Part shown: positions 7,989-16,149 of the stretch, in pieces
How the letters are laid out: every line of letters begins with the position of its first letter
Numbering within the stretch: the first letter of the stretch is position 1
Source of the DNA: Bacteroidetes bacterium UBA7674
Lineage (GTDB): Bacteria; Bacteroidota; Bacteroidia; Chitinophagales; Chitinophagaceae
Direction: 5' to 3'
Assembly: GCA_002483105.1 (NCBI GenBank)
Contig: DLHG01000001.1
Location: 186,001-250,000, forward strand
Length of the DNA: 64,000 nucleotides
The notes under the pieces: generated by a model
Databases searched by the model: none
Seen by the model: only the letters and a program-made list of their open reading frames with translations
What the model was told of the DNA's origin: nothing
Program-made: the position numbers and the translations under genes

Positions 7989-8582
7989 ATGATCGCAAGA
8001 TTCGAAGAGCTGGTGAACAGCTTCGTAGACAATCAAATAGGGCTGTGTGAACATTTCCTTTCCAAAGAACTGGCTACCCTTTTACAACACGACCTTCAGG
8101 ACCTCGACAGGAACAATCGCATGCTTGCGGCGGGCATCGGCAACAACGATATCAAAGACACGAAGCAAAAGATCCGTGGGGACAGGATCTTCTGGCTGGA
8201 TAAAAAAAATAACAGCCTCAACGAAAAAGCCTTTTTAGAGCAGGTAGAGGATTTTATAGACTACCTGAACAAAACCTGCTATACGGGTATCAATGCCTAC
8301 GAATTCCACTACGCCCTCTACGATACAGGCAGCTATTATCATCGCCACAAAGACCAGTTCAAAAACAATACCGACCGCAAGTATTCCCTTATCAGTTACC
8401 TCAACGACGACTGGCTGGATACAGACGGAGGTGAACTATTAGTGTACCAGGGGGAGAAGACCGATACCATACTACCCACCATCCAAAAGGCTGTATTCTT
8501 TGACAGCAACCAATTGGAGCACGAAGTAGCAATAGCCAACCGCCCACGTATGAGCATTACAGGTTGGTTGAAGCGGGTATAA
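7989..8582 (+). CDS. 2OG-Fe(II) dioxygenase (prolyl-4-hydroxylase-like)
   Basis: 197 residues. The iron-binding triad is visible in the C-terminal half: HRHKDQF supplies HxD, and LEHEV supplies the distal His. The Arg that binds 2-oxoglutarate lies just after, in RPRMSITGW. The GGELLVYQG segment and the overall order match the SM-20/EGL-9-like prolyl hydroxylases. The reaction would couple decarboxylation of 2-oxoglutarate to hydroxylation of a protein or small substrate, which is not known here. No signal peptide, so cytoplasmic. Confidence 0.8.
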   Translation: MIARFEELVNSFVDNQIGLCEHFLSKELATLLQHDLQDLDRNNRMLAAGIGNNDIKDTKQKIRGDRIFWLDKKNNSLNEKAFLEQVEDFIDYLNKTCYTGINAYEFHYALYDTGSYYHRHKDQFKNNTDRKYSLISYLNDDWLDTDGGELLVYQGEKTDTILPTIQKAVFFDSNQLEHEVAIANRPRMSITGWLKRV

Positions 8583-8671
8583 CAGTTCGTTTTCACCCTT
8601 TTATTGTCGCGTTTACCCTCCACTGGCATTCTTTTGTTGCAATACCTTTATGTCAACATAAAGAACTTACC

Positions 8672-9229
8672 ATGGCTAATATCAGCGTATTCAATTTTTT
8701 AACGGTCAACGGATTTTACAAAGGAGCAAATGAAGACATCAGCTGGCACAAACACCAGGAGCAGGAAGGCGAGTTTGCGGCTACTTCGCTCCAGGCAGAT
8801 AATATTCTTCTTTTCGGTCGTACTACTTTTGAAATGATGGCAGGCTATTGGCCTACTCCTATGGCTATAGAACAAAATGGCAAAATAGCCGAGGGAATGA
8901 ATACTTCTGAAAAGATCGTTTTTTCCAATAGCCTGAAAAACACAGATTGGAACAACTCAAAAATAATAGGCGGAGACATCATCGCTGCTGCGAAGCAATT
9001 AAAAGAAACATCAACCAAAGACATGACCATCCTCGGTAGTGGCACTATCGTATCACAATTTGCAGATGCTGGATTAATAGATACCTACATGCTGATGATA
9101 GACCCCGTGGCCATAGGAAAAGGCACTCCCCTCTTCAAGGATATGAAGCGCCAACTGGATCTTGAACTGATAGACAATAAGGTCTTCAACACAGGTGTGA
9201 TACTCCTTGTATACAAGCCAAAGATATAG
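8672..9229 (+). CDS. Dihydrofolate-reductase-like (RibD C-terminal fold) protein
   Basis: 185 residues. Features of the RibD_C/DHFR-like group are visible: ISVFNFLTVNGFYKG at the N-terminus, LLFGRTTFEMMAGYWPT in the middle, KIVFSNSLKN, then DMTILGSGTIVSQFADAGLID and a terminal VILLVYKP strand. Members probably reduce pteridine- or flavin-like compounds with NAD(P)H. The substrate is unknown. I start at ATG 8672, where the conserved domain begins; a start at 8564 would overlap the dioxygenase gene. Confidence 0.8.
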   Translation: MANISVFNFLTVNGFYKGANEDISWHKHQEQEGEFAATSLQADNILLFGRTTFEMMAGYWPTPMAIEQNGKIAEGMNTSEKIVFSNSLKNTDWNNSKIIGGDIIAAAKQLKETSTKDMTILGSGTIVSQFADAGLIDTYMLMIDPVAIGKGTPLFKDMKRQLDLELIDNKVFNTGVILLVYKPKI

Positions 9230-9252
9230 TCAACACAAAGCAGTATAAAAGA

Positions 9253-9286
9253 AAAGTGCCACCTTAATATATTAAGGTGGCACTTT
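9253..9286. terminator. Bidirectional terminator, 16-bp perfect stem
   Basis: AAAGTGCCACCTTAAT pairs perfectly with ATTAAGGTGGCACTTT around a two-base loop. It serves the convergent reductase-like and thioredoxin-like genes. Confidence 0.85.
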
Positions 9287-9302
9287 AATAAAACCAGTTT
9301 CT

Positions 9303-9809
9303 CTATTTTTTGTTCTTTAAAATATTGTTGGCATTCGCAAGGAAGGTTGTTTCTTCCTGTCCGCGTGGGCCATCAGGATAACCTAATGAACCAAACGCAG
9401 CGATATTGAATTTTCCTGCCTTGTCCTTTGTCAGATCAAATATCCAGATAGTAGGATAGCCCTGCACTTTAAATGCCTGCTGCAATCCTGCATTTTGCTC
9501 AGCTAACTTTTGCGGCAACTGTGTCTTCCTCGGGAAGTCCAGTTCCAGGAGTATCACGTTATTCTTCGCCCAGGTCTTAAAGCCGGGCTTTACAAATACT
9601 GCTGCTTCCAGTTTATGGCACCAACCACACCAGTCGCTACCGGTAAAGAAACCAAATATTGGCTTCTTGGTTTTTTTAGAAACTTCATACGCCTGCTCAA
9701 CATCTGTGTACCAGGTCAGGCCATCTTTTACTGTTTGCGCACGGAGATCTTTACCCACCAATAACAGCAGGCCAAGCGCCATAAATATTACTTTAGTTAT
9801 CCTTGTCAT
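9303..9809 (-). CDS. Periplasmic thioredoxin-like protein
   Basis: 168 residues: signal peptide (about 1-25), then a thioredoxin fold with active site WCGWC (C61, C64) preceded by IFGFFTGSDW, and the cis-Pro motif GYPTIWIF. The layout resembles DsbD-gamma and the soluble thioredoxins of Bacteroidetes that reduce or relay thiols in the periplasm. No partner membrane transporter is adjacent. It ends against the bidirectional terminator and is probably a single-gene unit. Confidence 0.82.
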   Translation of the reverse strand: MTRITKVIFMALGLLLLVGKDLRAQTVKDGLTWYTDVEQAYEVSKKTKKPIFGFFTGSDWCGWCHKLEAAVFVKPGFKTWAKNNVILLELDFPRKTQLPQKLAEQNAGLQQAFKVQGYPTIWIFDLTKDKAGKFNIAAFGSLGYPDGPRGQEETTFLANANNILKNKK

Positions 9810-10008
9810 TATATCCTTTTATGTATTGTTGTAAGCAATTTACTTGCCATTCCTTGCTAAAAATACCAAAAAATCTCACATACGGCGTTTTATGCCAAAA
9901 TACATGCCCATTTTATGATTTCATTAGGCAAATGAGGGACTTTTAGATATTTGGTACACCTTAAAAAATGTAAATTAGTACACCCTCAAATACCGAAAAA
10001 CAGGACAA

Positions 10009-10629
10009 ATGGACAAGAACAGGCAGGCGATCGAGATTTTCAATAAGAATGCTGCACTCTACCAGAGCAAATATATGAGTGTGGATGCTTACCGCATTTC
10101 ATTAGACCTGGTTTGCGATAGCATACCCACAGGAGCAAGCATTTTAGAACTCGCCTGCGGCCCGGGCAACATCACCAAATACCTGCTCGATAAACGCCCC
10201 GACTTCAACATCCTCGCTACCGACCTTGCGCCCGAAATGCTAAAGATCGCAAAAGCCAATAACCCTTCCGCCAATACACAATCTCTCGATTGCCGTGAGA
10301 TAACTTCCCTCTCCCAAAAATCCGATGCCATTGTGTGTGGATTTGCACTGCCTTATTTGTCAAAAGAAGAAGCCTTGCAATTAATAAAAGACAGCGCTAC
10401 TGTACTCAACCCCGGCGGCCTGCTCTACATCAGCACCATGGAAGATGATTATAGCAAATCAGGTTGGATAACGGCCTCCACAGGTGAGCAGGTGTATATG
10501 TACTACCACCAGGCCGACTACCTGGAGCAGGCAATGACAGAGAACGGCCTGCAGCTCATACATCAAAATTCCCAACCTGCAGCCAACGGTGATACCGACC
10601 TGGTAATGGTCGCTAAAAAATTGGCATAG
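10009..10629 (+). CDS. Class I SAM-dependent methyltransferase
   Basis: 206 residues with the Rossmann methyltransferase pattern: motif I ILELACGPGNITKYLL, acidic strand-2 residue in ILATDLAPEML, the SLDCREI segment and motif IV region DAIVCGFALPYLS, then LLYISTM. The substrate cannot be inferred. Its promoter region carries two copies of GTACACC 25 bases apart (9954-9960 and 9979-9985). It precedes a DUF6157-like gene by 60 bases. Confidence 0.82.
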   Translation: MDKNRQAIEIFNKNAALYQSKYMSVDAYRISLDLVCDSIPTGASILELACGPGNITKYLLDKRPDFNILATDLAPEMLKIAKANNPSANTQSLDCREITSLSQKSDAIVCGFALPYLSKEEALQLIKDSATVLNPGGLLYISTMEDDYSKSGWITASTGEQVYMYYHQADYLEQAMTENGLQLIHQNSQPAANGDTDLVMVAKKLA

Positions 10630-10689
10630 GCATTTCAGACTGCCATAACGTTGTCAGTGCATATTTATAGATTTGCAGAAACATAAGAG

Positions 10690-11103
10690 ATGAAAACGCA
10701 TACTACCAACTATCAAAATGCTTTTATAGAAGTAGCGGACGATTGCCCTGCCACATCAGGAGAAATGCCGCCGTTGAAGGGCGACAAGAAAACGATAGGC
10801 AATATCCAGTTTGACCTGCTCTACGAACATCCTTATGAACATACTTCAGACGATGTCATCTTCAGCACACATGCCATTCGCAATGGCCTTAAGAAAAGCG
10901 AATTAAAAACCGCCCGTGAAGAATTCTTCTGCAAAGGCCAACCATGTATGCGTACCTCTCCACTCACTAAGCGATACGGCTGGGGTGTACATAGTGATGA
11001 TAAAGGGAAGGTCGCTATCTACCCAGTAGATTCCGCTGAATATAAAAAGTTAGCTAACGATAAGACTTTGCAACATACCAAGGCAATGAAGACCAGCAGG
11101 TGA
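10690..11103 (+). CDS. DUF6157-like protein
   Basis: 137 residues. The start HTTNYQNAFIEVADDCPA and the segment YEHPYEHTSDDVIF followed by SPLTKRYGWGVHSDDKGKVAIY match, from memory, a conserved family of unknown function (DUF6157) common in soil bacteria and Bacteroidetes. No catalytic motif is known. It is cytoplasmic and follows the methyltransferase gene. Confidence 0.65.
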   Translation: MKTHTTNYQNAFIEVADDCPATSGEMPPLKGDKKTIGNIQFDLLYEHPYEHTSDDVIFSTHAIRNGLKKSELKTAREEFFCKGQPCMRTSPLTKRYGWGVHSDDKGKVAIYPVDSAEYKKLANDKTLQHTKAMKTSR

Positions 11104-11155
11104 TTCCCCGGAAAACTATTGCACTAACTTACCCGACAATAACAGACAGTTAAAG

Positions 11156-11176
11156 ACTTCGATCATCGAAGTGTTT
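11156..11176 (+). terminator. Possible terminator hairpin
   Basis: ACTTCGAT and ATCGAAGT form a perfect 8-bp stem with a one-base centre, followed by GTTTTAAG. It lies about 50 bases after the DUF6157-like gene. The T-run is short and the loop tight, so it may instead be a palindromic protein site. Confidence 0.4.
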
Positions 11177-11294
11177 TAAGTTATGTCTTTTAACTTATCA
11201 CTAACGCATATAACTTTATCATAACATCCGCTTAATACCGGCTTCATACTAATTGAGTCTATTTGCTAAACCAAATGCCTCATAAGGCAAAGCA

Positions 11295-12155
11295 ATGGTA
11301 AAAAGGGAAGTTGATATCGTAGTGCTGTCGGACATTCATCTTGGTACATACGGATGCCATGCGAAAGAGCTACTGCAATATTTAAAAAGCATCCAGCCCA
11401 AAACCGTCATTCTCAACGGAGACATCATAGACATCTGGCAATTCTCCAAGCGCTACTGGCCGGCCACACATATGATGGTGATAAAACACATCACAGGCCT
11501 TATTGCAGACAATGTTCCTGTCTACTTCATCCCCGGCAACCATGATGAAATGTTGCGAAAATTCAAGGATTTTCAACTGGGCTCTCTAAAGATCACCAAC
11601 AAGTTATCACTCCGTATCGACGGTGTAAATATGTGGGTATTCCACGGAGATGTGTTCGACGTAGTAATGCAGCATAGTAAGTGGCTGGCAAAGCTCGGTG
11701 CGATCGGTTACGATATGCTCATACTCATCAACCGGATGGTGAACTTCTTCTCCATCAAAATGGGTAAAGGCAAAATATCACTTTCTAAAAAGGTAAAAGA
11801 CAGCGTAAAGTCTGCGGTAAAATTTATCAACAACTTCGAGACAACCGTTTGTGATATCGCTGCCGAGAATAATTATGACCTGGTCATCTGCGGACACATA
11901 CACCATCCTGAAATAAAGAATGTCCAAACCAAACACGGTGAGGTCACATATATGAACTCCGGCGACTGGATAGAAAACTTAACCGCACTGGAGTATAACG
12001 AAAGTGGCTGGCGCATATACAAATACGCTGAAGACCTTATCGCCCAATCGGTGGACATAGACAACAAGGGCAAAAACAAAGAAAGCGCCAAGCAGATGAT
12101 GCTTACGCTGATGCAGGAGTTGAATGTAAAAGGAAACACACCCGAAGCAGCATAA
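11295..12155 (+). CDS. LpxH-like metallophosphoesterase
   Basis: 286 residues with the calcineurin-type motifs: DIHLG (D and H), GDIIDIW, GNHDE, HGDVFD and GHIHHPE. The HGDVFD segment and the helical insert at about 130-190 (basic, with SLSKKVKDSVKSAVKF) resemble UDP-2,3-diacylglucosamine diphosphatases of the LpxH type, which act in lipid A synthesis at the membrane. The family also has members with other substrates. One base separates it from the following glycosyltransferase gene, so the two probably act together on a membrane lipid or glycolipid. Confidence 0.78.
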   Translation: MVKREVDIVVLSDIHLGTYGCHAKELLQYLKSIQPKTVILNGDIIDIWQFSKRYWPATHMMVIKHITGLIADNVPVYFIPGNHDEMLRKFKDFQLGSLKITNKLSLRIDGVNMWVFHGDVFDVVMQHSKWLAKLGAIGYDMLILINRMVNFFSIKMGKGKISLSKKVKDSVKSAVKFINNFETTVCDIAAENNYDLVICGHIHHPEIKNVQTKHGEVTYMNSGDWIENLTALEYNESGWRIYKYAEDLIAQSVDIDNKGKNKESAKQMMLTLMQELNVKGNTPEAA

Positions 12156-12156
12156 T

Positions 12157-13209
12157 ATGAAGATCTTATTCGCGATACAAGGTACAGGGAACGGACACTT
12201 AAGCCGGGCAAGAGACATTTATCCTGAGCTATGCAAATACGGAGACGTAGATATACTGATAAGTGGGACACAAGCCGATGTCAGCCTTCCCTTCCCCGTT
12301 AAATACAAATTACATGGCATGAGCTTCGTCTTTGGCAAACGCGGTGGTATTAGCATGCTGAAAACTGCTAAACAGCTGAACTTGTTCAAATTAATATCCG
12401 ATATAAGAACGCTGCCGGTAAAATCATACGACCTTGTAGTCAACGACTTTGAGCCGGTTTCCGCCTGGGCCTGCAAAATAAACAAAGTGCCTTGCGTATC
12501 ACTCAGCCACCAATGTGCCGTATTGCACAAAGACGCACCTATACCAACCCGTCATGATTGGGTAGGTGAAACGGTATTGAAAAAGTACGCACCATGTACC
12601 GCGTCATACGGCTTTCATTTCAAAGCCTTTGCTACCAATATATTCACACCCGTTATTCGCAAAGAGATACGGGATATCAAACCGGTCAACAATGGCCACT
12701 TCACTGTCTATCTACCGGCATATGATGATGAAACGCTTGTGAAACACCTCTCTCATTTCCCTGACGTAAACTGGCAGGTCTTCTCCAAGCATAATAAGCA
12801 ACCTTTTACCTTCAAGAACATATCAGTTTTCCCTATCAATAACGAAGCCTTTATCAAAAGTATGGCTGCTTCTGCAGGGGTATTGTGTGGTGCGGGCTTT
12901 GAAGGTCCGGCAGAAGCGCTCTTCCTGGAAAAGAAGGTATTGGCCATACCCATGAAGGGACAATACGAGCAGCATTGTAATGCTGCCGGGTTACAACAGC
13001 TTGGCGTTCCGATCATTAACGAACTTCACAAAAAATACTACGCTGATATAGAAAAGTGGCTAAATGACGAGGAGATCATTCATGTCCATTTCCCTGACAA
13101 TACCTCTACAGTTGTACATAAACTAATGACAGAACATGCCAGCCAAACCGGAATTCCTGTTACAGCCACTGACCCAAGTGGCAGGCAGGGCTTATCTGCT
13201 GCTTATTAA
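12157..13209 (+). CDS. GT-B type glycosyltransferase
   Basis: 350 residues. The start KILFAIQGTGNGHLSRARDI and the later GVLCGAGFEGPAEALFLEKKVLAIPMKGQYEQHCNAAGLQQLG are the donor- and acceptor-side signatures of UGT/MurG-like glycosyltransferases; GFEGPAEAL stands at the nucleotide-sugar contact. Proteins of this shape are annotated as predicted glycosyltransferases in many Bacteroidetes. It starts one base after the LpxH-like gene. Acceptor and sugar are not known. Confidence 0.78.
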   Translation: MKILFAIQGTGNGHLSRARDIYPELCKYGDVDILISGTQADVSLPFPVKYKLHGMSFVFGKRGGISMLKTAKQLNLFKLISDIRTLPVKSYDLVVNDFEPVSAWACKINKVPCVSLSHQCAVLHKDAPIPTRHDWVGETVLKKYAPCTASYGFHFKAFATNIFTPVIRKEIRDIKPVNNGHFTVYLPAYDDETLVKHLSHFPDVNWQVFSKHNKQPFTFKNISVFPINNEAFIKSMAASAGVLCGAGFEGPAEALFLEKKVLAIPMKGQYEQHCNAAGLQQLGVPIINELHKKYYADIEKWLNDEEIIHVHFPDNTSTVVHKLMTEHASQTGIPVTATDPSGRQGLSAAY

Positions 13210-13337
13210 AGCCTACGAGGTCTTCATGACCATATATCAATAGTTTCCTGACTGTATTCGGTCAAGAAATTATCAAGGGTAATCTTTCCTTAACATTAAG
13301 GCAATATTAAAAGGCTTCCTTTGGACAAACGTTAGGT

Positions 13338-13979
13338 ATGTTAACTCTGAAAAAAGTGTTTAGTCCCGGTGGAAATAAGTTCTTCACATTGTTTGATGAA
13401 GCAGGAAGCAACCTCGTGGAAATGAGTGGCATCTTTGTTTCGATCATTCATGAAGACAATGTGGTGGTTCGTGATACAATGGTGGGTACTCTTAAAGAGC
13501 TGGAAAGTAAAAATGACATTACCACACACAAAATGTTCATTGAGCTGGGTAAAAACTTCATTACCCCATTCGATAGGGAAGACATCCATGCCCTCATCAG
13601 CGGCCTGGACGACATAGCAGATTTCATGTCCGCTACTGCAAGGCAGATACAGAGTTACAAAATGACCACTATACCCCACTCTACCAAAAATGTAGCCAAC
13701 AACCTGCAGAAGCTCATAAAGCTCATATCAGAAGCACTCAGCCAGCTGCAAGACAAAAGGCACCTGGAGCTACTCTATCCTTTGTGCATAGACATCAAGA
13801 AAACAGCCGACCTCTGCACCTCACTTACTGATGCCGGCATCTCGCGTGTATATTCCGACAACAACGACCCGATAGAGGCCGTTAAACGGCTGGATCATTA
13901 CGAACTGATACATAACATCCTCGAAAGGTGCTATAGTGTAGTAAACGCTTTAGAGACCATCATTATTAAGTATTCTTAG
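13338..13979 (+). CDS. DUF47 / PhoU-like protein
   Basis: 213 residues, almost entirely helical, with the DUF47 signature of Asp/Glu-rich metal-binding helices: FTPFDREDIHALISGLDDIADFMSATARQI, LKKVFSPGG..FF.LFDEA near the start and HHYE-like RLDHYELIHNILERC near the end. DUF47 proteins are distant PhoU relatives that usually accompany a PitA phosphate transporter and tune it. Here no Pit gene follows: the next gene is the SpeD-like one. It may act on a transporter encoded elsewhere. Confidence 0.85.
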   Translation: MLTLKKVFSPGGNKFFTLFDEAGSNLVEMSGIFVSIIHEDNVVVRDTMVGTLKELESKNDITTHKMFIELGKNFITPFDREDIHALISGLDDIADFMSATARQIQSYKMTTIPHSTKNVANNLQKLIKLISEALSQLQDKRHLELLYPLCIDIKKTADLCTSLTDAGISRVYSDNNDPIEAVKRLDHYELIHNILERCYSVVNALETIIIKYS

Positions 13980-14014
13980 GTAGCCCCTATAACACTACCA
14001 TGATATATAAAGAT

Positions 14015-14039
14015 TAAGAGCCGTAAATTGCGGCTCTTA
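14015..14039 (+). terminator. Hairpin after the DUF47 gene
   Basis: TAAGAGCCG pairs with CGGCTCTTA. No good T-run follows on the plus strand, so termination would be weak. The same AAGAGCCG stem recurs in the terminator at 20434-20466. Confidence 0.5.
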
Positions 14040-14106
14040 ACATCAAAAGCAAATAACTGGGGTTATTGGAAAAAACTTGCTATTTTGGCAGATATAATCT
14101 GTTGAT

Positions 14107-14460
14107 ATGGCTACCTATAAGCCGGGATTGCATATACTCTCCAGCTTTTCTTCCTCAAAAGAACATTTAGTTGACCTAAATGGAGTTCGCACTTTATTTA
14201 ATGCACTGATCTCTGAGTTGGGACTGGAAAAGGTAGGTGAAGTTTATCATGAGTTCCCCAACGGAAGCTTTACGGCAGTTGTGTGCCTTACTGAATCGCA
14301 CATTTCCATACATACCTGGCCTGAATACGAGCATGCGACATTTGATGTCTTCCTGTCAAATTACCAAAAGGACAATAGCGATAAAGTGAAGACAATATAT
14401 GAGCGTACATTATCCCACTTCGATGGCAAAGAATTAAACAAGCAAGAAATTAAGAGATAG
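14107..14460 (+). CDS. SpeD-like pyruvoyl-dependent decarboxylase
   Basis: 117 residues, the length of SpeH-type AdoMet decarboxylase proenzymes. The cleavage motif is present in TESHISIHTWPE: Ser64 would become the pyruvoyl group, and His69 matches the processing His of the Thermotoga enzyme. The catalytic Cys that lies 15 residues after that His (Cys83 in Thermotoga) is Ser84 here (DVFLSN). Some bacterial SpeD homologues are known to have become ornithine or arginine decarboxylases, so AdoMet should not be assumed as the substrate. It heads a cluster with an aminopropyltransferase-like enzyme, DUF4178 and DUF350 proteins, and its stop overlaps the next start. Confidence 0.82.
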   Translation: MATYKPGLHILSSFSSSKEHLVDLNGVRTLFNALISELGLEKVGEVYHEFPNGSFTAVVCLTESHISIHTWPEYEHATFDVFLSNYQKDNSDKVKTIYERTLSHFDGKELNKQEIKR

Positions 14461-15743
14461 TGCCCCTTCAGAACACATATGGAAACGATAATGCAAAAGG
14501 CAATGTAGGTTGTCCTGCATGTAGTCATAGAATTGCCTACTATGACGCGCAGGGAAGCGAATACTATGGTTGTCCATCCTGCGGAACCTACTTCAGGGAA
14601 GCAGAGAACAAAAAAAATATACTGGAAAAATTCAGGAAGAAAGTAAGCATCGGCGTACAATATATTCAGCCAGAGCTATCCAAACCGACCCTTGCGCTTG
14701 GCTCCATCTGCAAAATAGACGACAAAGAATATACACTCACAGGGTTTCTGCTTAAACAGCAGAAAGATGATTATTCCAAATGGCATGAATACCTTCTATT
14801 CAACCCATCAGAAGAATACTATACAGTCCTGTCGGAGTACAACGGACATTGGACCCTTATACGCCGCTCATTGGATCAGGCGATAAGAGCAACAACGTAC
14901 AATGCTACATCAGTTGACGGAGAATTCTCAAGGTATCTATCCTATAAATTTGAAGTGCTGCAAGCAACCGGAGAATTTAATTGGAACGTACTTGAAGATG
15001 AGCAGTGCAATGTTACCGAGTATGTGTTGCCACCCAAGTTACTGGCAAGGGAAATGAGAGACAATAAGTCGGAATGGTATGAGGGTGAATATAAGACCAA
15101 AGCACAAATAGCTTCGTACTTCAACATCAGCAAATACAAACTGCCGGCAAGGACCGGCATTAGTCCGCTGAGTGGTCATATATTAGATACGTCCTACTGG
15201 CCGGTAATCATCTCTAGTGTAATCATGGCCGTATTGGTGTTGCTGATAAATCTTTTCGTAGCAAAACCTGAAAAATTGCTACTTAAGCACCTAGTAGAAC
15301 CTCTACCTGATTCAACAGGATGGAGCTACACTAAGATGGCAGTGACACCGTCATTCAAAGTAGATGGACCAACAGCGGTTGAAATAGACATTTATACCTC
15401 CCTGGATAATGAATGGCTGGAAGTACCGGTAACACTCGTGAACGAAAAAACAGGCGAAACTTATGAGTTTAGCAGGGCGATAGAATACTATTCAGGTGTA
15501 GAAGGCGGGGAATCATGGAGTGAGGGCAGTAGAAGCAGCGAGATAATATTGTCGAGAATGCCCAGCGGTTCTTACCATATCAACCTTGAAATATATGGAG
15601 AGAAGGATAAAGGCAGGGATATAGTAGTAGAGGTAAAGCAAAATGTCTTCCTCACCTCGAACATTGTTTTGATAATTACACTATTGGCCATAGCACCTGT
15701 TTTACTTCACACCCGCAAAAATTTATTGCAGGACGTATCATAA
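14460..15743 (+). CDS. DUF4178 zinc-ribbon membrane protein
   Basis: 427 residues. An N-terminal zinc ribbon (CPACSH at about 19, then CPSCGTYF at about 38) is followed by DUF4178-like beta-rich domains, a transmembrane helix at about 240-267, an extracytoplasmic beta domain and a second helix at about 398-416. It starts with GTG overlapping the SpeD stop; no other in-frame start lies before the zinc ribbon. DUF4178 proteins occur with DUF350 proteins and polyamine enzymes in other genomes (the E. coli yjf region is a relative). Their function is not known. Confidence 0.72.
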   Translation: MPLQNTYGNDNAKGNVGCPACSHRIAYYDAQGSEYYGCPSCGTYFREAENKKNILEKFRKKVSIGVQYIQPELSKPTLALGSICKIDDKEYTLTGFLLKQQKDDYSKWHEYLLFNPSEEYYTVLSEYNGHWTLIRRSLDQAIRATTYNATSVDGEFSRYLSYKFEVLQATGEFNWNVLEDEQCNVTEYVLPPKLLAREMRDNKSEWYEGEYKTKAQIASYFNISKYKLPARTGISPLSGHILDTSYWPVIISSVIMAVLVLLINLFVAKPEKLLLKHLVEPLPDSTGWSYTKMAVTPSFKVDGPTAVEIDIYTSLDNEWLEVPVTLVNEKTGETYEFSRAIEYYSGVEGGESWSEGSRSSEIILSRMPSGSYHINLEIYGEKDKGRDIVVEVKQNVFLTSNIVLIITLLAIAPVLLHTRKNLLQDVS

Positions 15744-15752
15744 CGACATGCT

Positions 15753-15917
15753 ATGCTTGAAAAGATAAGCCGGATAAAATACTACCTAATCACCATGCTA
15801 TTAGCCATAGCAGGATATACATGGGCTCTCACCAACGGAACCAAAATAATAGGCGACGATAAAGAGAGTAAAGAAGAACGGTCAACCAACGGCGCAAGAA
15901 GCTTTTATCACAAATAA
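15753..15917 (+). CDS. 54-residue single-pass membrane peptide
   Basis: An ATG at 15753 opens a 54-codon frame ending TAA at 15917. A basic start (LEKISRIK) precedes one hydrophobic helix (about residues 10-26) and a charged tail (DDKESKEERSTNG). It fills the gap between the DUF4178 and DUF350 genes, nine bases after one and 16 before the other, so it is probably a real member of the cluster. No family is recognised. Confidence 0.55.
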   Translation: MLEKISRIKYYLITMLLAIAGYTWALTNGTKIIGDDKESKEERSTNGARSFYHK

Positions 15918-15933
15918 ATAAAAATATCCGTAT

Positions 15934-16149
15934 ATGGACATGATAAACATGAAATACGTTGTAGCCTCTATTGTGTATTCCTTTATAGGAATATTTATAT
16001 TGCTCATTTGCTTTATAATTATAGAAAAGCTGTCTCCGGAGAATCTCTGGAAAGAAATATTGGTCAATAAAAACGTAGCACTGGCAATCCTGGCAGCAGC
16101 ATTTATGATAGCTATCGCTATCATTATCAGTTCAGCAATTCATGGATAA
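15934..16149 (+). CDS. DUF350 membrane protein
   Basis: 71 residues with two transmembrane helices (about 10-30 and 45-68). The second, with NVALAILAAAFMIAIAIIISSAIHG, carries the recognisable DUF350 (YjfL-like) pattern, one half of the usual four-helix protein. It overlaps the aminopropyltransferase gene by eight bases, which indicates translational coupling. DUF350 proteins are repeatedly found with polyamine-related enzymes; a transport or membrane-anchoring role is only a guess. Confidence 0.75.
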   Translation: MDMINMKYVVASIVYSFIGIFILLICFIIIEKLSPENLWKEILVNKNVALAILAAAFMIAIAIIISSAIHG

